From NCBI GenBank assembly GCA_002286715.1, contig NSJX01000005.1:219213-283212 (forward strand): 64,000 nucleotides of DNA. Reading direction: 5' to 3'. Below are positions 21,524 through 33,281 of the stretch, in pieces (positions within the stretch are counted from its first letter, which is position 1; every line of letters begins with the position of its first letter). The DNA is from Dentipellis sp. KUC8613 (lineage: Eukaryota > Basidiomycota > Agaricomycetes > Russulales > Hericiaceae). A model generated the notes under the pieces. It was not told the origin of the DNA. It saw nothing but the letters and a program-made list of their open reading frames with translations, and made no database searches. The position numbers and the translations under genes were made by a program.

Positions 21524-23136
21524 TCACGTAGTATCCATTGTAATCAATGTCTCGTCATCGAATTTTGTTACAGCTGCTTGTTCTGCTTGGGTCATCGCGG
21601 TAAGGAGAGTGTCTAAGTCTGGCGTTACAACAAATCTTCGGCCGACTTCTCCTAGAACGTTCAAGTTTTTATTTGACGTATCGATATGCACTGCCTGTTG
21701 CAGGAAAGAAGGCTGCGTTGCTCCGGACACCTACGCATAGGTCTATTAGTATGGATATCGAAAGAGCAGAGAAACAAGGTCCTCACGTCCATGACAATTC
21801 CGTTGGCCAGTCGCATTTTCACAGCTCCGCTCTGGTATATTTCAAGCTGACCGATAATTCCATCCACGTGTTCTGGTGGTTCAGGCTCTTTGTCGACGCT
21901 TTCTGGTCGGGAGGCAGTTCCTGCCGCCGGCGGTTTTGTATCCGTAGCGAATGAAACGTGCTTGCCTTCCACTTCCGGCATTTTGCCTTTGGCGACGGCA
22001 GACGGTGTCTCGCTTGGAACAAACACCGGAAATGGCTCGGGGAATTGGAAGAAATATAGTCGTTCTTGATTCTCGCCGAGATCCTACAAGCCGCAGAGCA
22101 TGAATAAAATAAAGCAAGCTGGACAAAACTAAGGCGTACCTCGCCCTGCCGTTCGTGGGTAGCAAAGTCTTCGATGAGATCGTCCATCTCTTCTTCATCC
22201 TCGCTTTCGCTAAGATCCAGAGCATTTGCGAGATTCACGTCGGCAGCTTCTTCCGTCGCAGGGGTGTTTCCGTCAACATCCATGCTCTCGCCTCTCTCGG
22301 CAGCTTCACCCGGCAACGCTCATCAGCTATAGACGTCAGTACGAAAAAAAAAAGACATACCTTTCCCCTTCTCAACCTTGACCTCTTGCTCTTCCTGCTT
22401 CACCTTCCCTTTTCCTTTGCTCTTCTTCTCCCGCTCCTTCTCTCTCCTCAAGCTTTCGGGCGCGTTCCAGTCCATCGACCGCACATTCGCCATGTCCACA
22501 ATCTCCACACCTTCATCCGGGTCAGAATACGCCTCCAATTCTTCTTCGGAATCAGCTGAACGGCCCACGCGTTCGGTCTTCAACGTAGGCGGGGCAGATC
22601 TTGTCAAACCAGCGCCATGGGATGTTGAGCCCGAGGGGCCCATGGGTACTATAGGTGCAGCCGCGCGTGGTGTGCTGCGCCATCCAGAACTGCCCGCTCG
22701 TGCAGGGCCCATGGCGAACGGTCCACTAGCAACCATCTCCTGCGGCGGCGGTCTCGCGGGTGCAGCTCCTCGACCACGACCCCTCTCCCCTCCCCTCCCT
22801 CGACCCCTTCCGCGCCCTCGTTCCGAGGCTGCAGGTATTGGCTGTGCAGCAGCTTCCTGAGAAACCTGTTAGCAGAAAGCGTACAATTACATCCGTGCTA
22901 GTAGATGCGCACTTGTTTTACTTCCCTGAAATATGGCTTAGTGTAAAGAACACACTAGAGAACGCGTAGAGCACGTACTCTTTCTTCCGTCTGACTGGAA
23001 GCGTAGGCGTGAACTTCATTCTTTGGGTGCCTGCTCTGGTGGTGTCTGCAGGCTTCTTCGCTAGACTGGCGATGGCCTTGGGCGCGCCGCCCGAGCCAGC
23101 GCCAGCACCAGACCCCGAAGCGTTTCCTTCAGACAT
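21524..23136 (-). CDS. rpc53: RNA polymerase III subunit Rpc4 (Rpc53)
   Basis: This subunit of RNA polymerase III pairs with Rpc37 in termination and reinitiation (family knowledge). ATG 23136 is followed by a Gly/Ala-rich start and the conserved MKFTPTLPVRRKKE block. Next are an RGRGRG stretch, a Lys/Glu-rich middle (LRREKEREKKSKGKGKVK) and acidic DLSESEDEEEMDDLIEDF. The conserved C-terminal domain has RLYFFQFPEPFPVF, GIIGQLEIYQSGAVKMRL, FLQQAVHIDTSNKNLNVLGE and RRFVVTPDLDTLL. The stop is at 21524. Length of about 440 residues and block order match Rpc4/POLR3D. It is head-to-head with the xanthine phosphoribosyltransferase gene, with 194 bp between starts. Confidence 0.9.
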
Positions 23137-23330
23137 GTTAGTTAGCCCCGAATGAAGACCAGAGACGCGTTTTAGGCCGGTGTAGAGCCGTGCTGGTGAA
23201 GACAAGCGAAAAGTGAAGCAGCGCCAAGCGGGGCAGATAAGCACGTGATGCGCCGAGGAACGATAATCGAGATTCGGGGTTCTCCTAGGACACTTTCCTC
23301 AAATTTCCACTGTCCTCCTACCATCCCACC
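23137..23330. promoter_or_regulatory. Shared promoter of rpc53 and xpt1
   Basis: 194 bp between divergent start codons of two growth-related genes, for Pol III and purine salvage. No clear TATA is visible. Joint growth regulation is a guess from position. Confidence 0.4.
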
Positions 23331-24493
23331 ATGGCCGAACCAGAGCATCTGCGCCTGACATACGAAGATGTCCACAACCTCATCAAAAAGACTGCGGTGC
23401 AGATTGAGGAATTCAAGCCGGACGTGCTCATAGCCATTGGTGCGCCTTCACCTTCACCTTCTTCTCGGCGTTATCTCATCCGAGCTAACGCCATCTACAG
23501 GTGGAGGGTCAGTGTGCCATTAACCCGATTGACTACTGTTTGTTTGACACCCTAGAACAGAGGATTCTTCCCTGCTCGCGTCCTTGTGAGCTACAGAGTC
23601 TTATCTTGTCTCTCTGAAGGCGAGCTTAATTGTTTGCAGCGTACTTTCCTCAAGCACAAGGACACGAAAAAGAACATTCCTATCTACGCGATAGGTCTGT
23701 CTCTCTACGAGGCTCTCCCAGGAACCACCGCGGAGCAGCTTGGGAATGAGGTCATTCGGACGCAATGGCTGTGAGTGTTATATGTTTTCCGCTCGATGTT
23801 TCCTGTGGCTCAAATAGCATACATGATAAGTGGCCCGGAGACACAGAAGGTGTTGCTTGGCAGGCGCGCGTTGATTGTGGTAAGCTTTTACGCGACTTTG
23901 GGCGTGATAGCCGATTGAATTTCATCATCGTCCCAAAGGATGAGATCGACGACTCTCGCAAGACTCTCCAGTGCGTGTAGACCGTGTGCCTCGCAATTTC
24001 CCAATTGACCCCATTTTCCCAGATATGCCTTGACTGAGCTGGAGAAAGACGCTGAACGCCAGCTCCTCTCTCTTCCGGAGTCGGAACGCGAGGCGGCCCG
24101 GACCAAATTCGCTGTGTTTGTGGTATCCAACAAGCTCAAGCCAAAACTCGGCCGGCTGCCTTCTGACATACCGTGAGTCCTGTCCACTCGTATACTTTCA
24201 CACACGTGGTTGTGCTAAACGCGTCCATCCCACGCGTCGCTGGATCGCGTTCAGTTACTACGCAGGCACGGAAGTTGACGACGTATGGTAAGTCGACGAT
24301 TGCCCATCCCTGTGAAGATGCGACTGATGTAACCTGCGCGCCGGTAGGCTCGACTTCCCCTGGGAGGCAAAGTACGTTACTTCGTTCACATACCCACGCC
24401 TCTCCCGCAGGGTCTGACCGTTGCCTTGTCTCGCACAGTGATATTGAGGAGCACAACCGCCTCGCAGCGGCGCAAAAAGCTAAGAGTGCATGA
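23331..24493 (+). CDS. xpt1: Xanthine/hypoxanthine phosphoribosyltransferase
   Basis: This purine-salvage enzyme transfers phosphoribose from PRPP to xanthine, and in some homologues hypoxanthine or guanine. The spliced protein reads TYEDVHNLIKKTAVQIEEF, GGGFFPARVLRTFLKHKD, KNIPIYAIGLSLYEALPGTT and NEVIRTQWLGPETQ. The PRPP-binding loop ALIVDEIDDSRKTL and ELEKDAERQ follow. It ends with DFPWEANDIEEHNRLAAAQK, the ending I recall from yeast Xpt1. The stop is at 24493. The acceptor before GPETQ is best placed at ATAAG|T near 23830. A nearer CAAATAG acceptor gives the wrong frame. Introns are short and numerous for a gene of about 240 codons. It is head-to-head with rpc53. Confidence 0.9.
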
Positions 24494-25075
24494 CCCTCAT
24501 GCACCACAGAGCCACGATAGGTATAGCTAGGGAGAGCTACATAGTATTCTGCAGTAGACGGGGTATGTACGACGTCGACGACCTATTCTAGTGTTGTGAA
24601 TTAGACATGTAAAAACACCATCTTGTTACCACGCGGGATCCTAAGCGCTGCCGGGGACCTTTCTTCAGCTATAACAAAGGGCAGACGGACACAAGCCAGT
24701 TGAGAGTCCCAGTCAGCACTAGTGCACTCTGCCCGACCTCGGCGGCCGACACACGGTCAGTTCCGACACTCGCTTAGCCCCGTAGGCATCCTTGCCCATC
24801 GCTGCGCACCTTCTTTCTCCACCAGCAAGCGCGGGCGGCGGTTGACTAACATCTCAGCAGGGCGCTGTACTCTATTGGTTCGGCTGCGCAGCAACGGCGA
24901 CCTCAAGTCTGTCTTAACCGCCGGGTATTTACGCTCGCCGCGTCGGCTTCCGTCTTCGACGCGCCCCCGCTCTCTACCCTCCACCTTCCCATTCCCCCTC
25001 TCTTAATTCTTCTCGCTCTTCGGAGTCGTCTTCCGGTCCTTGAAGCTTAAAGAACGCGTAGTTTGGTCGCGTATA
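24494..25075. other. Intergenic upstream of mitoferrin gene
   Basis: About 580 bp without a supported gene; short frames lack motifs. An ATTGG (inverted CCAAT) lies near 24872, about 200 bp upstream of the mitoferrin start. A CT-rich tract (about 24970-25030) lies just before that gene, as is common in fungal promoters. Confidence 0.4.
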
Positions 25076-26390
25076 ATGGCAGAGGAGGTCGATTATGAGG
25101 CTTTGTCACCCAATGCAGGGCTAGGTGTACGTTCTGGACCGTCCTTTCTAGCCCACTCCTCTCACTCATGGTGTCATTCTTAGGTCAACATGATGGCTGG
25201 TGCACTTGTGAGTCTACCCTTGGAGTGCAACCATGTCTTCCTGCATATCATGTCGCTGTTGTCCTACCGCTGCGTCACTGGTGGCAGGGAGAAATTTTGG
25301 GAGGGACAGCTGGCTAATGACATTCAATGACATAGGCCGGCATCACAGAGCATTCTGTCATGTTCCCCATTGACAGTATCAAAGTGAGTGCTTCAGATGT
25401 GCCAATCTCCTCATATCTGATAAAGTGGCCAAATCTGTTTGCTGAGTAGACTCGGATGCAAGTGTTCTCCACAACACCAGCTGCCGTCTACACCGGGATT
25501 GGGAACGCGGTCACTCGCATATCATCAACAGAGGGACTGCGAGTTCTATGGAGGGGCGTGTCGTCGGTTATTTTGGGAGCGGGACCCGCGCACGCGGTGC
25601 ACTTCGGTACATATGAGGCCGTGAAGGACGTTTTGGGTGGAAACCGGGAGGACAAAACAAACCAATGGCTTGCGACGTGTGAGTACCAAAGACATATCTG
25701 GTCGGGACTGTACTCACCTGCTTTACTATTGCTTAGCTGCTGCTGGTGCTGCTGCCACCATCGCAAGCGATGCTCTGATGAACCCCTTCGATGGTGCGTC
25801 TTCATAGCTAATCAGGTCGTGTGCGAGGCTTCATTGACCATACACCCTTACAGTCATCAAGCAACGCATGCAAGTGCACCAGTCTGAGTTCCGCTCCATG
25901 TTCACCTGCGCAACTACCGTCTGGCGCAACGAGGGCATCTCGGCCTTCTACGTGTCATATCCGACGACACTCGCGATGACTGTTCCTTTCACTGCGGCGC
26001 AGTTCACCGTATATGAGCAAGTGAAGACGCTCATCAACCCTACTGGAGAGTACTCCCCGGCATCGCACATGGTCGCCGGAGGAGTCGCCGGCGCCGTCGC
26101 CGCCGGTGTCACCACACCATTGGATGTCGCAAAAACGCTCTTACAAACTCGCGGGACATCGACAGACTCGGAGATCCGGCATTGTCGAGGCATGCTGCAC
26201 GCGTTCAAGATTATCTGGCAACGTGATGGACTGCGCGGGTTCTCTCGGGGGCTCACCCCGCGAGTCGTAACGCATATGCCCAGTAACGCTTTATGCTGGC
26301 TGTCCTATGAATTCTTCAGTGCGTGCATACCCTTCCATCCACTTGTCCACTGCTGATCCTCTTCTTGCAGAGGCTTCAATACGTGAATAA
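25076..26390 (+). CDS. mrs4: Mitoferrin-type mitochondrial iron carrier (Mrs3/4)
   Basis: This is a predicted inner-membrane carrier importing ferrous iron for heme and Fe-S synthesis. The protein has the three-repeat mitochondrial carrier fold. Px[DE]xx[KR] signatures are visible in each repeat: FPIDSIKTRMQ, NPFDVIKQRMQ and TPLDVAKTLLQTR. Mitoferrin-like text includes MAGALAGITEHSVMFP, GAGPAHAVHFGTYE and PFTAAQFTVYEQVK. ATG 25076 gives AEEVDYEALSPNAGLG. The next exon is only 24 nt (25184-25207, VNMMAGAL). The last exon (KASIRE) ends at 26390. Length of about 300 residues is typical. I saw no definite iron-regulatory site upstream. Assignment to Mrs3/4 rather than another carrier is by resemblance. 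Confidence 0.87.
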
Positions 26391-26770
26391 TAAATGTCAC
26401 CTCATATATCCGTTGGTCACGGTCTGGCGTCGTGAACTTCATGCGCAGTTGCAGAAATGTTGCTTTGAAGACTTCGTCAAGTTAGACTTATTTCCGTCAT
26501 ATCGTTACCTGTCGCTCGCATATCATCTATAGGTTATTGGTTCGCACCTCATGAATACAGTATAATCACGGCTACGTACACAGCCGTCGCTGCTCCCCCG
26601 TCTATCATGCTGGATGTTATGTAGACAGACAATATCTGAGCTGGCCACGCGGGCGCCTATCGCGCTGCCGTGAGCGTCGCGCGTCTGGTGACTCTGGTCA
26701 GCTCCGACTCGGTGCACGCCTTGAGCCTCTTGACGCACGCCTCCATACACTCCGTTCACTCCGAAACCAA
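26391..26770. other. Intergenic between mitoferrin and glycosyltransferase genes
   Basis: About 380 bp holding the 3' end of the carrier gene and the promoter of the next. No further gene or clear element is seen. Confidence 0.4.
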
Positions 26771-29517
26771 ATGGCACATCCAACTGTGCTGAAAGAAAAT
26801 AAGCGTACTCCAAATAACACCCCTACATCAAGGCCAAAGAACACCCGTGTCCGCACTTTCGTCGCGCTCGCGATCTGCCTCGTAGTGCTTTCAATCGGCA
26901 ATGTCGTGAGGCTCAAGTTCGGTCGTTCTCGGGACGCGATCTCTGGCACTACTTCCAAGGACTCGTCCCCGATGGTCTTCTCATTCTCAGGCTGGACTGC
27001 TCACCCTGCTATGACTTTAGGCTTGGACGACCCTATGGCTACCATACGCTCACGGAAGCCCTCGCAGGAACGCTCAGGGCTACTATATGCGCTGGAACTC
27101 GAGTCTGCTCAGCTGATTGGTCGCCGTGACTTGTCTGCGGTGATGAGTGTGACCCACGAAACCGCTGAAGACCTGGAACTCATACTCTCCACCGTACAGC
27201 AGGAATCGCCGGGTCTGGTCGAGGTTGCTATCGTCTGTCCTCAGGCTATACTATCGCCGGTTCGACAAACTCTGCAGAGGACGATATCATCATTCCCTGC
27301 GAATGCCCATCTAGAGCTTTCGCTGCACACTTGGACCTTGAATATGGATGAAGCTGAGGCGCTGATTTCGACAGCTTCGAGGCTTGCTACTGGTTGGATT
27401 CTGATCATCGACCATCATCATCTCCGGGGCCTCGGTGCTGAAGAACGCTCGAAGCTTTTCAAACCTTGGTCTGTGTCATTTCCACTGGGCCCCAGGGGGT
27501 TCCGCGAAATCGCACCTGAGAACAAACAGTGTCTTGCTCCTTCCGATTCGCCCCAGGTCGCAAGCTTCTTGGTTCCTCCGTTTGTCGTGCCAGCATATGT
27601 CTTGAATGGGGACGGAATATCTTCGCAGAAATCTTGGCCTTCCCTAGGCTCGCGCATCGCTGCGAGTCGGCCGGATTCCGTAGGCGGTGTGGTACTCGCT
27701 ATAACTTCAGGATCTGGCCCACTTCACAACTGGTGCGACACTCATCACAATGGTGCTCAGCACATCCTTGCTCGCCACCACTCAAGCGACTCAAATTATC
27801 ACCAGCGCTTCCTCGGCAGCTCTCTCAACCCATCTCCTACCAAGAAGGATCGCGGAACTTTTGCTCTCATATTACCGACTGTAGACGACATGCTCTATTT
27901 TTCAACTGCGTCTTGCCGCCTGATATCCAGCGGGAATCGCATTCATATACTTCTTTACGCAGAAGAGCAGGAAGAACTCGGCACCGAGAACTTTGACATC
28001 GACATCGGCATCGCATTCGAGGACGGCGTCATCAGCACCGACGCCTGCGACTTGCGCTACCAGGTCTCGACAGTAACAGACGTTGCCATAGATTTTATCG
28101 TCACCTCGTGGCTCGACAGTCTTCCCCAGCCGCCTGATATCATCATTGGTGCAACAGACGAGGAAAAGCTCACGACGTACTCATTCCAGGGCCTCAAGCA
28201 GAAGAAACATTTCTATCCGACTCTTATCCAGCTACCTCGCGCGGATCTTCCGTATAGCGACTGGATGGGCGTTCTGTCGATTGAAGAATGGCGCCGTAAA
28301 TTCTCCTTGTCCCTCTCCTGTTTGGTAGCTCTGATCGGACATGTTTAGACTGGAACATCCCCAAAGTCGATGTGAGCATCATCACGGACAATCGACCTGG
28401 CTCTCTAGCGCGCCTGCTTGACTCGATCACCAATGCTCGCTATTTCGGCGACAGACTCAACCTGCGGGTGAACATGGAGCAAACAGCGGACCCTGACACG
28501 TTGGAACTGATTGGGAACCTGGACTGGAATCATGGCACCGTCTTTGTCCACCACCGCGTCATTCACGGCGGCTTGTTACCCTCTGTGGTGGAATCTTGGT
28601 ATCCGCTGTCTAATGACTCTTACGGCTTGCTTCTTGAAGACGATGTCGAAGCATCACCTCTTTTCTATGCATGGGTCAAATTGACTATCCTTCGCTACCG
28701 GTTTGCCAGTCCTATGCGTCATGGTTTGTGCTTGTAATTACTAACTGATGCTATTCACAGGTACGGCGCAGAGAAAGAGAGTACACCCAATTTATACGGC
28801 ATCAGCCTGTACCAGCAGAAAAATGTTGAACTGAGACCCGAAGGACGCAAACCCTTTAATGCCCGACAAATGTTCATCGTCGAAGAAGACGTACCTGCCA
28901 ACACGCCGTATCTTTCTCAGATCCCCTGCAGCTGGGGTGCTGTCTACTTCCCGGAGCATTGGCGCGAGTTCCACACCTACCTATCCATCCGCCTCTCAGA
29001 GATCGCCATGTCCTTGAAACAAGACATTGTCCCCGACGTCCGCTCAAACCGCTGGATGCGCTCCTGGAAGAAATACTTTATCGAACTGGTCTATCTCCGC
29101 GGCTATGTCATGCTCTATCCCAACTACGCCAATTTCCTTTCCTTGTCTACAAACCATCTCGAGATCGGCTCGCATGTCAAGCGTCTTCCGCGGGATATAT
29201 ACGACAAGAAAAGGGCGCTGTTTACTCTGCCTCTCTTGCGGCTGCCCGACGAAGTCTCCTCTGCTCTGCCGGAAACAGGCCTCTTGGATCTTCCTGATGG
29301 CCGCCTCCCTGACTGGGTTGCTCTCCCTGTGCTAGACCTTCACGCCAATCTGACATCGGAGATGGAGATCGTACGACGCGGCGAGGACAGGTGGTCTACC
29401 CTCATGAACTGCACCACCGGCCTCATTCCATACGACGCCCGTTCCCTCTTCTGCATCGACAGACAGCTACCTAGTGATATGATGTGTACAACAGACCCCG
29501 AGGTGTTCGGACTATGA
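26771..29517 (+). CDS. Type II membrane glycosyltransferase, GT-A/GT2-like
   Basis: This is a predicted Golgi or ER glycosyltransferase of unknown substrate. One hydrophobic segment near residues 30-50 (TFVALAICLVVLSIGNVV) after a basic tail predicts type II topology. The first half (VMSVTHETAEDLELILSTVQ onward) looks like a weak nucleotide-sugar domain. The second half has a clear GT-A start (VDVSIITDNRPGSLARLLDS) and the acidic metal-binding motif LLLEDDVEASPLFYAW. Conserved-looking CSWGAVYFPEHWREF and SRNRW-like helices follow. Two introns are seen: after EEWR near 28293-28349, and after LRYR near 28700-28761. Both join in frame, for about 870 residues. Similar proteins are common in basidiomycetes, but I cannot name a characterised homologue. 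Confidence 0.75.
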
Positions 29518-29692
29518 TTTCACTGTTTCAACGGCTGTACTGAATACAATAACAAGACGTGGTATCGCGCTGTATGTATCGCTACCAATAGATGTCCCGT
29601 CGGTGTAGTACTATGGTACCGGTACTATAATCGCACATTTTATATCCTCAAAGCAAAGGTAAAAACAAACAAATCAGATAGAGCGTCGTGCA

Positions 29693-32600
29693 TCAGACGC
29701 TAATTTGCGAGCTGTCCAGCCCGAGCGCGTGCAGGAAGAGGTTGACGTTGCCCAGCTTCGCGAGCCGCTCGTCCTCGTCGGCCACCCAGCCCTTGTTTGC
29801 ACTCGCGACGTTTTCGAGCACCTTTTCGCGCAGGGCGGTGACCAGTGCTTGTTGCTGCTCGTTGGAAGCGTGGAGAGCCAGCGCAGCGAGGAATTGCCAG
29901 ACGGGCTGGTCGAGGCTGTCGGTGTGGAGGGATGGCGCGGGAGTGCCGGGAGGAAGAGAGGAGAGGGCGATCTGGAGGCGCGTGGAAGGGAACAGGAACA
30001 GCAGATGGGGGTGAAGGAGCTGGAACAAGTGGTTGAACATGTGTTCCCTGTGAAAGATGCAGAATTAGCCTCGAGTAATTTGAACCTGATGCTGACGCTT
30101 ACCATTGTTGCGTTTCCTCCTCAGACGGAAGTTCAGACAGATCTGTCGCGGAGGTCATGCTTTGCTTGATCACCTCCACACGGCTCAGGAAAAGAGTTAA
30201 GATCGCAATGCCGGGCTAGGAACATATCTGTCAGCTCGCCGGAAGCGTACAGACGCGCAGAAAACGTACCCTTGTCTGACAGACAGCAATAATGTCGCTT
30301 CGTTCCAGAAGCAACCCCAGGAGTCCGCTCACGAGGCGCAGGCCAGCCTTCGCAACGACCGGAAGGATGCTTTGAATGACGCTGGCTAGGAACGTCTGCG
30401 TCTGGTTCTCAACTTCCTTCTGCTCCGCCGACTCGATAGGAGAGTCAAGGATTGGCGCATGGATGACGACGTCCATCTGAGAGAAACACGCGACGAGTAG
30501 CGTCAACATTGTCAGCATCTGTTGTGAGCTCAGATGCCTTGCTATCCGCGGCAGAAGCTTCTTGCCCTTCGTGGGAGTGATGAGGGAGATGAATGGATGA
30601 GGGTTGCTGTGAGGAATTCGAGATTAATACAAGCATGTAAGTGTGAGACGCTGACTGACCTGGTCTCTAACGGAACCATGACACGAAGTCCATCCCACAA
30701 CTGTTGCACCTGTTCGCCATATTGGGCATTCCTAGAACAGATGATGAGAGGACATACGGGAAAGAACAGTATCAAGTAGAATCTCACCAAATGCCAACAG
30801 CCTCAAAGTCTTCCGAATCAGCGGGGGGCTTCTCCCCTCTGAGCTGCTCGATGTTCAGAATAAGGTCATAGAGGTGCTCAAGAATAAACAGCGTCTCTTT
30901 CGACGTCAGCGGCTCTTTACGAACGATGCTGTTGGGCTAGATCAAGGGTAAGTATGACAGCCACCACCCAGGGTAGAGCACTTACGTCGGCGGCACCAAG
31001 TGCTTCAGCGCCCATCTTTGCAGCCTCCTTCGCGGCACCCTCTCCATGCTTCCGGATGGCATCCTCTTGGGATATATGCGCGTGCCCCAAGACGGGGCTG
31101 CCCGATCCATTGGTAGACCCAGAGTTGACCTGCAGCAGCTGTCTAGGTGCGGCCTTGTAACTGCGGCCAGAAGTCTTTCCGAGAGCACCCTGCAAGCTGT
31201 GAGAAGCTGTCCGCACTTTGAGCACGCTATCCGAGGTCATAGAGCAAAATTACACCAACAATGCATGCCCTTTTCCTTCTCCCGCAGTCGCGCGTTTTGA
31301 ACGATTCGCTCGACTTGCTGCTCCATCTTCTGCATCGCGTTCGGGCGCCGACCAGCTCCCTTTTGCGCAAGACCGAGGCCCACACCACCGCCAGAACCGA
31401 ACTTCAGCACGCGTTCGTCGGGAGCTTGAAGACCTAGCCGCGACCGAAGAATAGCGCCATAGACCTGCGCGTAGAAATCTTCGGCGTACGGATCCTGCGT
31501 GACGAGTTGCGAGACTTGGATACGAGTGATGAAATCCTTGTCGGACTGCGTCATGAGATCGTTGTATCGGGACTGTGGGACATCAGCATACACCCTATCG
31601 CGGGGTGATCGTAGCCAGACGCACCATATGCGCGATCTTGGCCGCCTTCCGCCGTCTCTTCTCCTCCATCCGCTCGGTCTCCATGATCCTCCGCATCGCC
31701 TCCGCGCGCAGTGCCTCCTGCTCTTCCTGACTCGTAGCATTAATGTTCTGCAAAAACTCCTGCTGCGCGAGCTCCGATAACAATCGCTGCTGCAGCTGGA
31801 TGTTCTGCGGCAGGATCTGTCCGTTCTGCTGATACGGCGAATGCAGTTGGAGGTGCGGATCGATCATCGGAGAGCGTTGCCGGCGCTGGCCTAGCTGGCT
31901 GAGCGCCTGCACCTCCGCCAGGACCTGGTTCGATGCCTGCCGTTGGTGGAGGTACTGCTCACGCAGGAGTTGCTGCTGCTGTTGCTGCTCGTACTGCTGC
32001 TGGCGCTGCATCTCCGACAAGCGCTGTGCGCGAAGCTGGCGCTCGAGCTCTTCCATCCGGACCGCCTCTTGCAGCTGGAGCTCCTGCTGGAGCTGGCGCT
32101 CCCGAAGCTCCTGCTCGCGCTGTTCGCGGAGTTGCTGCTGGTGCTGCTGTTGTTGGAGAAGGAGCTGTTGCTGTTGCTGCTGTTGATGGAAGCGCGGCGA
32201 CTGTGATTGCGGATGCATACGGGGCGGCGGCGCACGCGCCTGCTGCTGAAGTTGTTGCTGCTGCTGCTGATAGAGTTGCTGCTGCTGCTCCTGCAGGAGC
32301 TGTTCCTGCAGGAGCTGCTGCCGCTGGCTCGCAACAGCCGCACTGCGTGACTGCTGAGCGGCCGCGCGCATCTCTGCCTCGATCTCCTCGACAGTACGCA
32401 CTCCTCTCTGGTTGATGCCGGCGCCGAGGGACTGGGCAGCCGGGATGCCAGGGGATGCGCGCATCTGGCCGACCGGCGGAAGTGCGCCATTGCCGATATG
32501 CGACGGTATCCTTGCGGAGCCCGGGCGGGCATGCTCTATCGGCGTGCGGACGCCATTCATCCTCGGAAGCACGGAGAACGGCGACTTCTCATCCCAGAGC

Positions 32601-33085
32601 GAGTGCGCTTGCGGGGCTGCGGTGCATAACAAGAGAAACGTAAGACGAGCACCAGAGCAAGGTCATGACTGTCGTACAAGGTTGACCCTGCGGCGCAGCA
32701 GCTCCCCCCGGCTCGTGTCTCGCTTTGCCCTGAGGTGCGGCGTCCCGCGATGGCTCCTGGATGGGCGGCGTCGGCTTGGGATGGCCATCCTGCGGCAGGC
32801 CAGTCTGTGCAAAGTCAAAATCTTTGCCTTATCGACGCGGTGCGCAGAGGCGAAAGTAAGAGCGGTACTGCAGGATAGGCGAGAGGACGACGTACCGACC
32901 GCGCCCGTGCCGCCGAATGTCTCGTCGTTCAGCTCGTCACCGCCCTCCTGAAGCGCATCCCCGAGCCCATCGTAGCTCTCCTCCCCCCAGGTATAGACCG
33001 CGAGATCCTCCTTCTCCTTCCCTTCCAAGAACTGTTGCTTCTCTCTTTCTAGTAGGTCGTTCTGCTCGAAGCCGAAGAAAGACAT
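29693..33085 (-). CDS. pat1: mRNA decapping activator Pat1
   Basis: This P-body scaffold binds Lsm1-7 and Dhh1 and promotes decapping (family knowledge). ATG 33085 opens MSFFGFEQ, followed by NDETFGG, the DETF-type motif that binds Dhh1/DDX6. The middle is a long Gln-rich coiled stretch (about 32340-31760) with Q5-Q7 runs and LREQREQELRERQLQQELQL. Conserved C-terminal blocks include SRYNDLMTQSDKDFITRIQ, VSQLVTQDPYAEDFYAQVYG and LREKEKG, then a helical repeat domain (VERSDIIAVCQT-like to LFQLLHPHLLFLFPSTRLQI). The stop is at 29693. Many introns split the 3' half, and some borders there were not resolved. The Gln tract is longer than I would expect in yeast Pat1. Confidence 0.87.
31760..32340 (-). 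repeat. CAG-rich tract encoding poly-Gln in Pat1
   Basis: Many CTG/TTG triplets on the plus strand encode Gln runs (QQQQLYQQQQQQLQQQ; FHQQQQQQQLLLQQQQ) mixed with Leu, Arg and Glu. The stretch should form a Gln-rich coiled coil, and its length may vary between isolates. Confidence 0.8.
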
Positions 33086-33281
33086 ATGATGGACGAGGGT
33101 AAATCAAGGCCTCGAGGCCAGCATTAGGGTCGAATAACTTTCTGCTCTATTGCTCTGTCTCGGCGTCAGTGGCTGAAATCGGCTTGCACAAACAACGCCA
33201 CACTCTCGCGGCACTTCAATTTCCGTCGTCAAGGCCCTCGCGTCATCACCAAAGCAATACAAGCTACACTACACTACAGTC

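Noticed and set aside
24722..25006. 94-codon plus-strand frame upstream of mitoferrin
   Set aside because: Arg/Ser/Pro-rich noise in a CT-rich promoter; nothing conserved.
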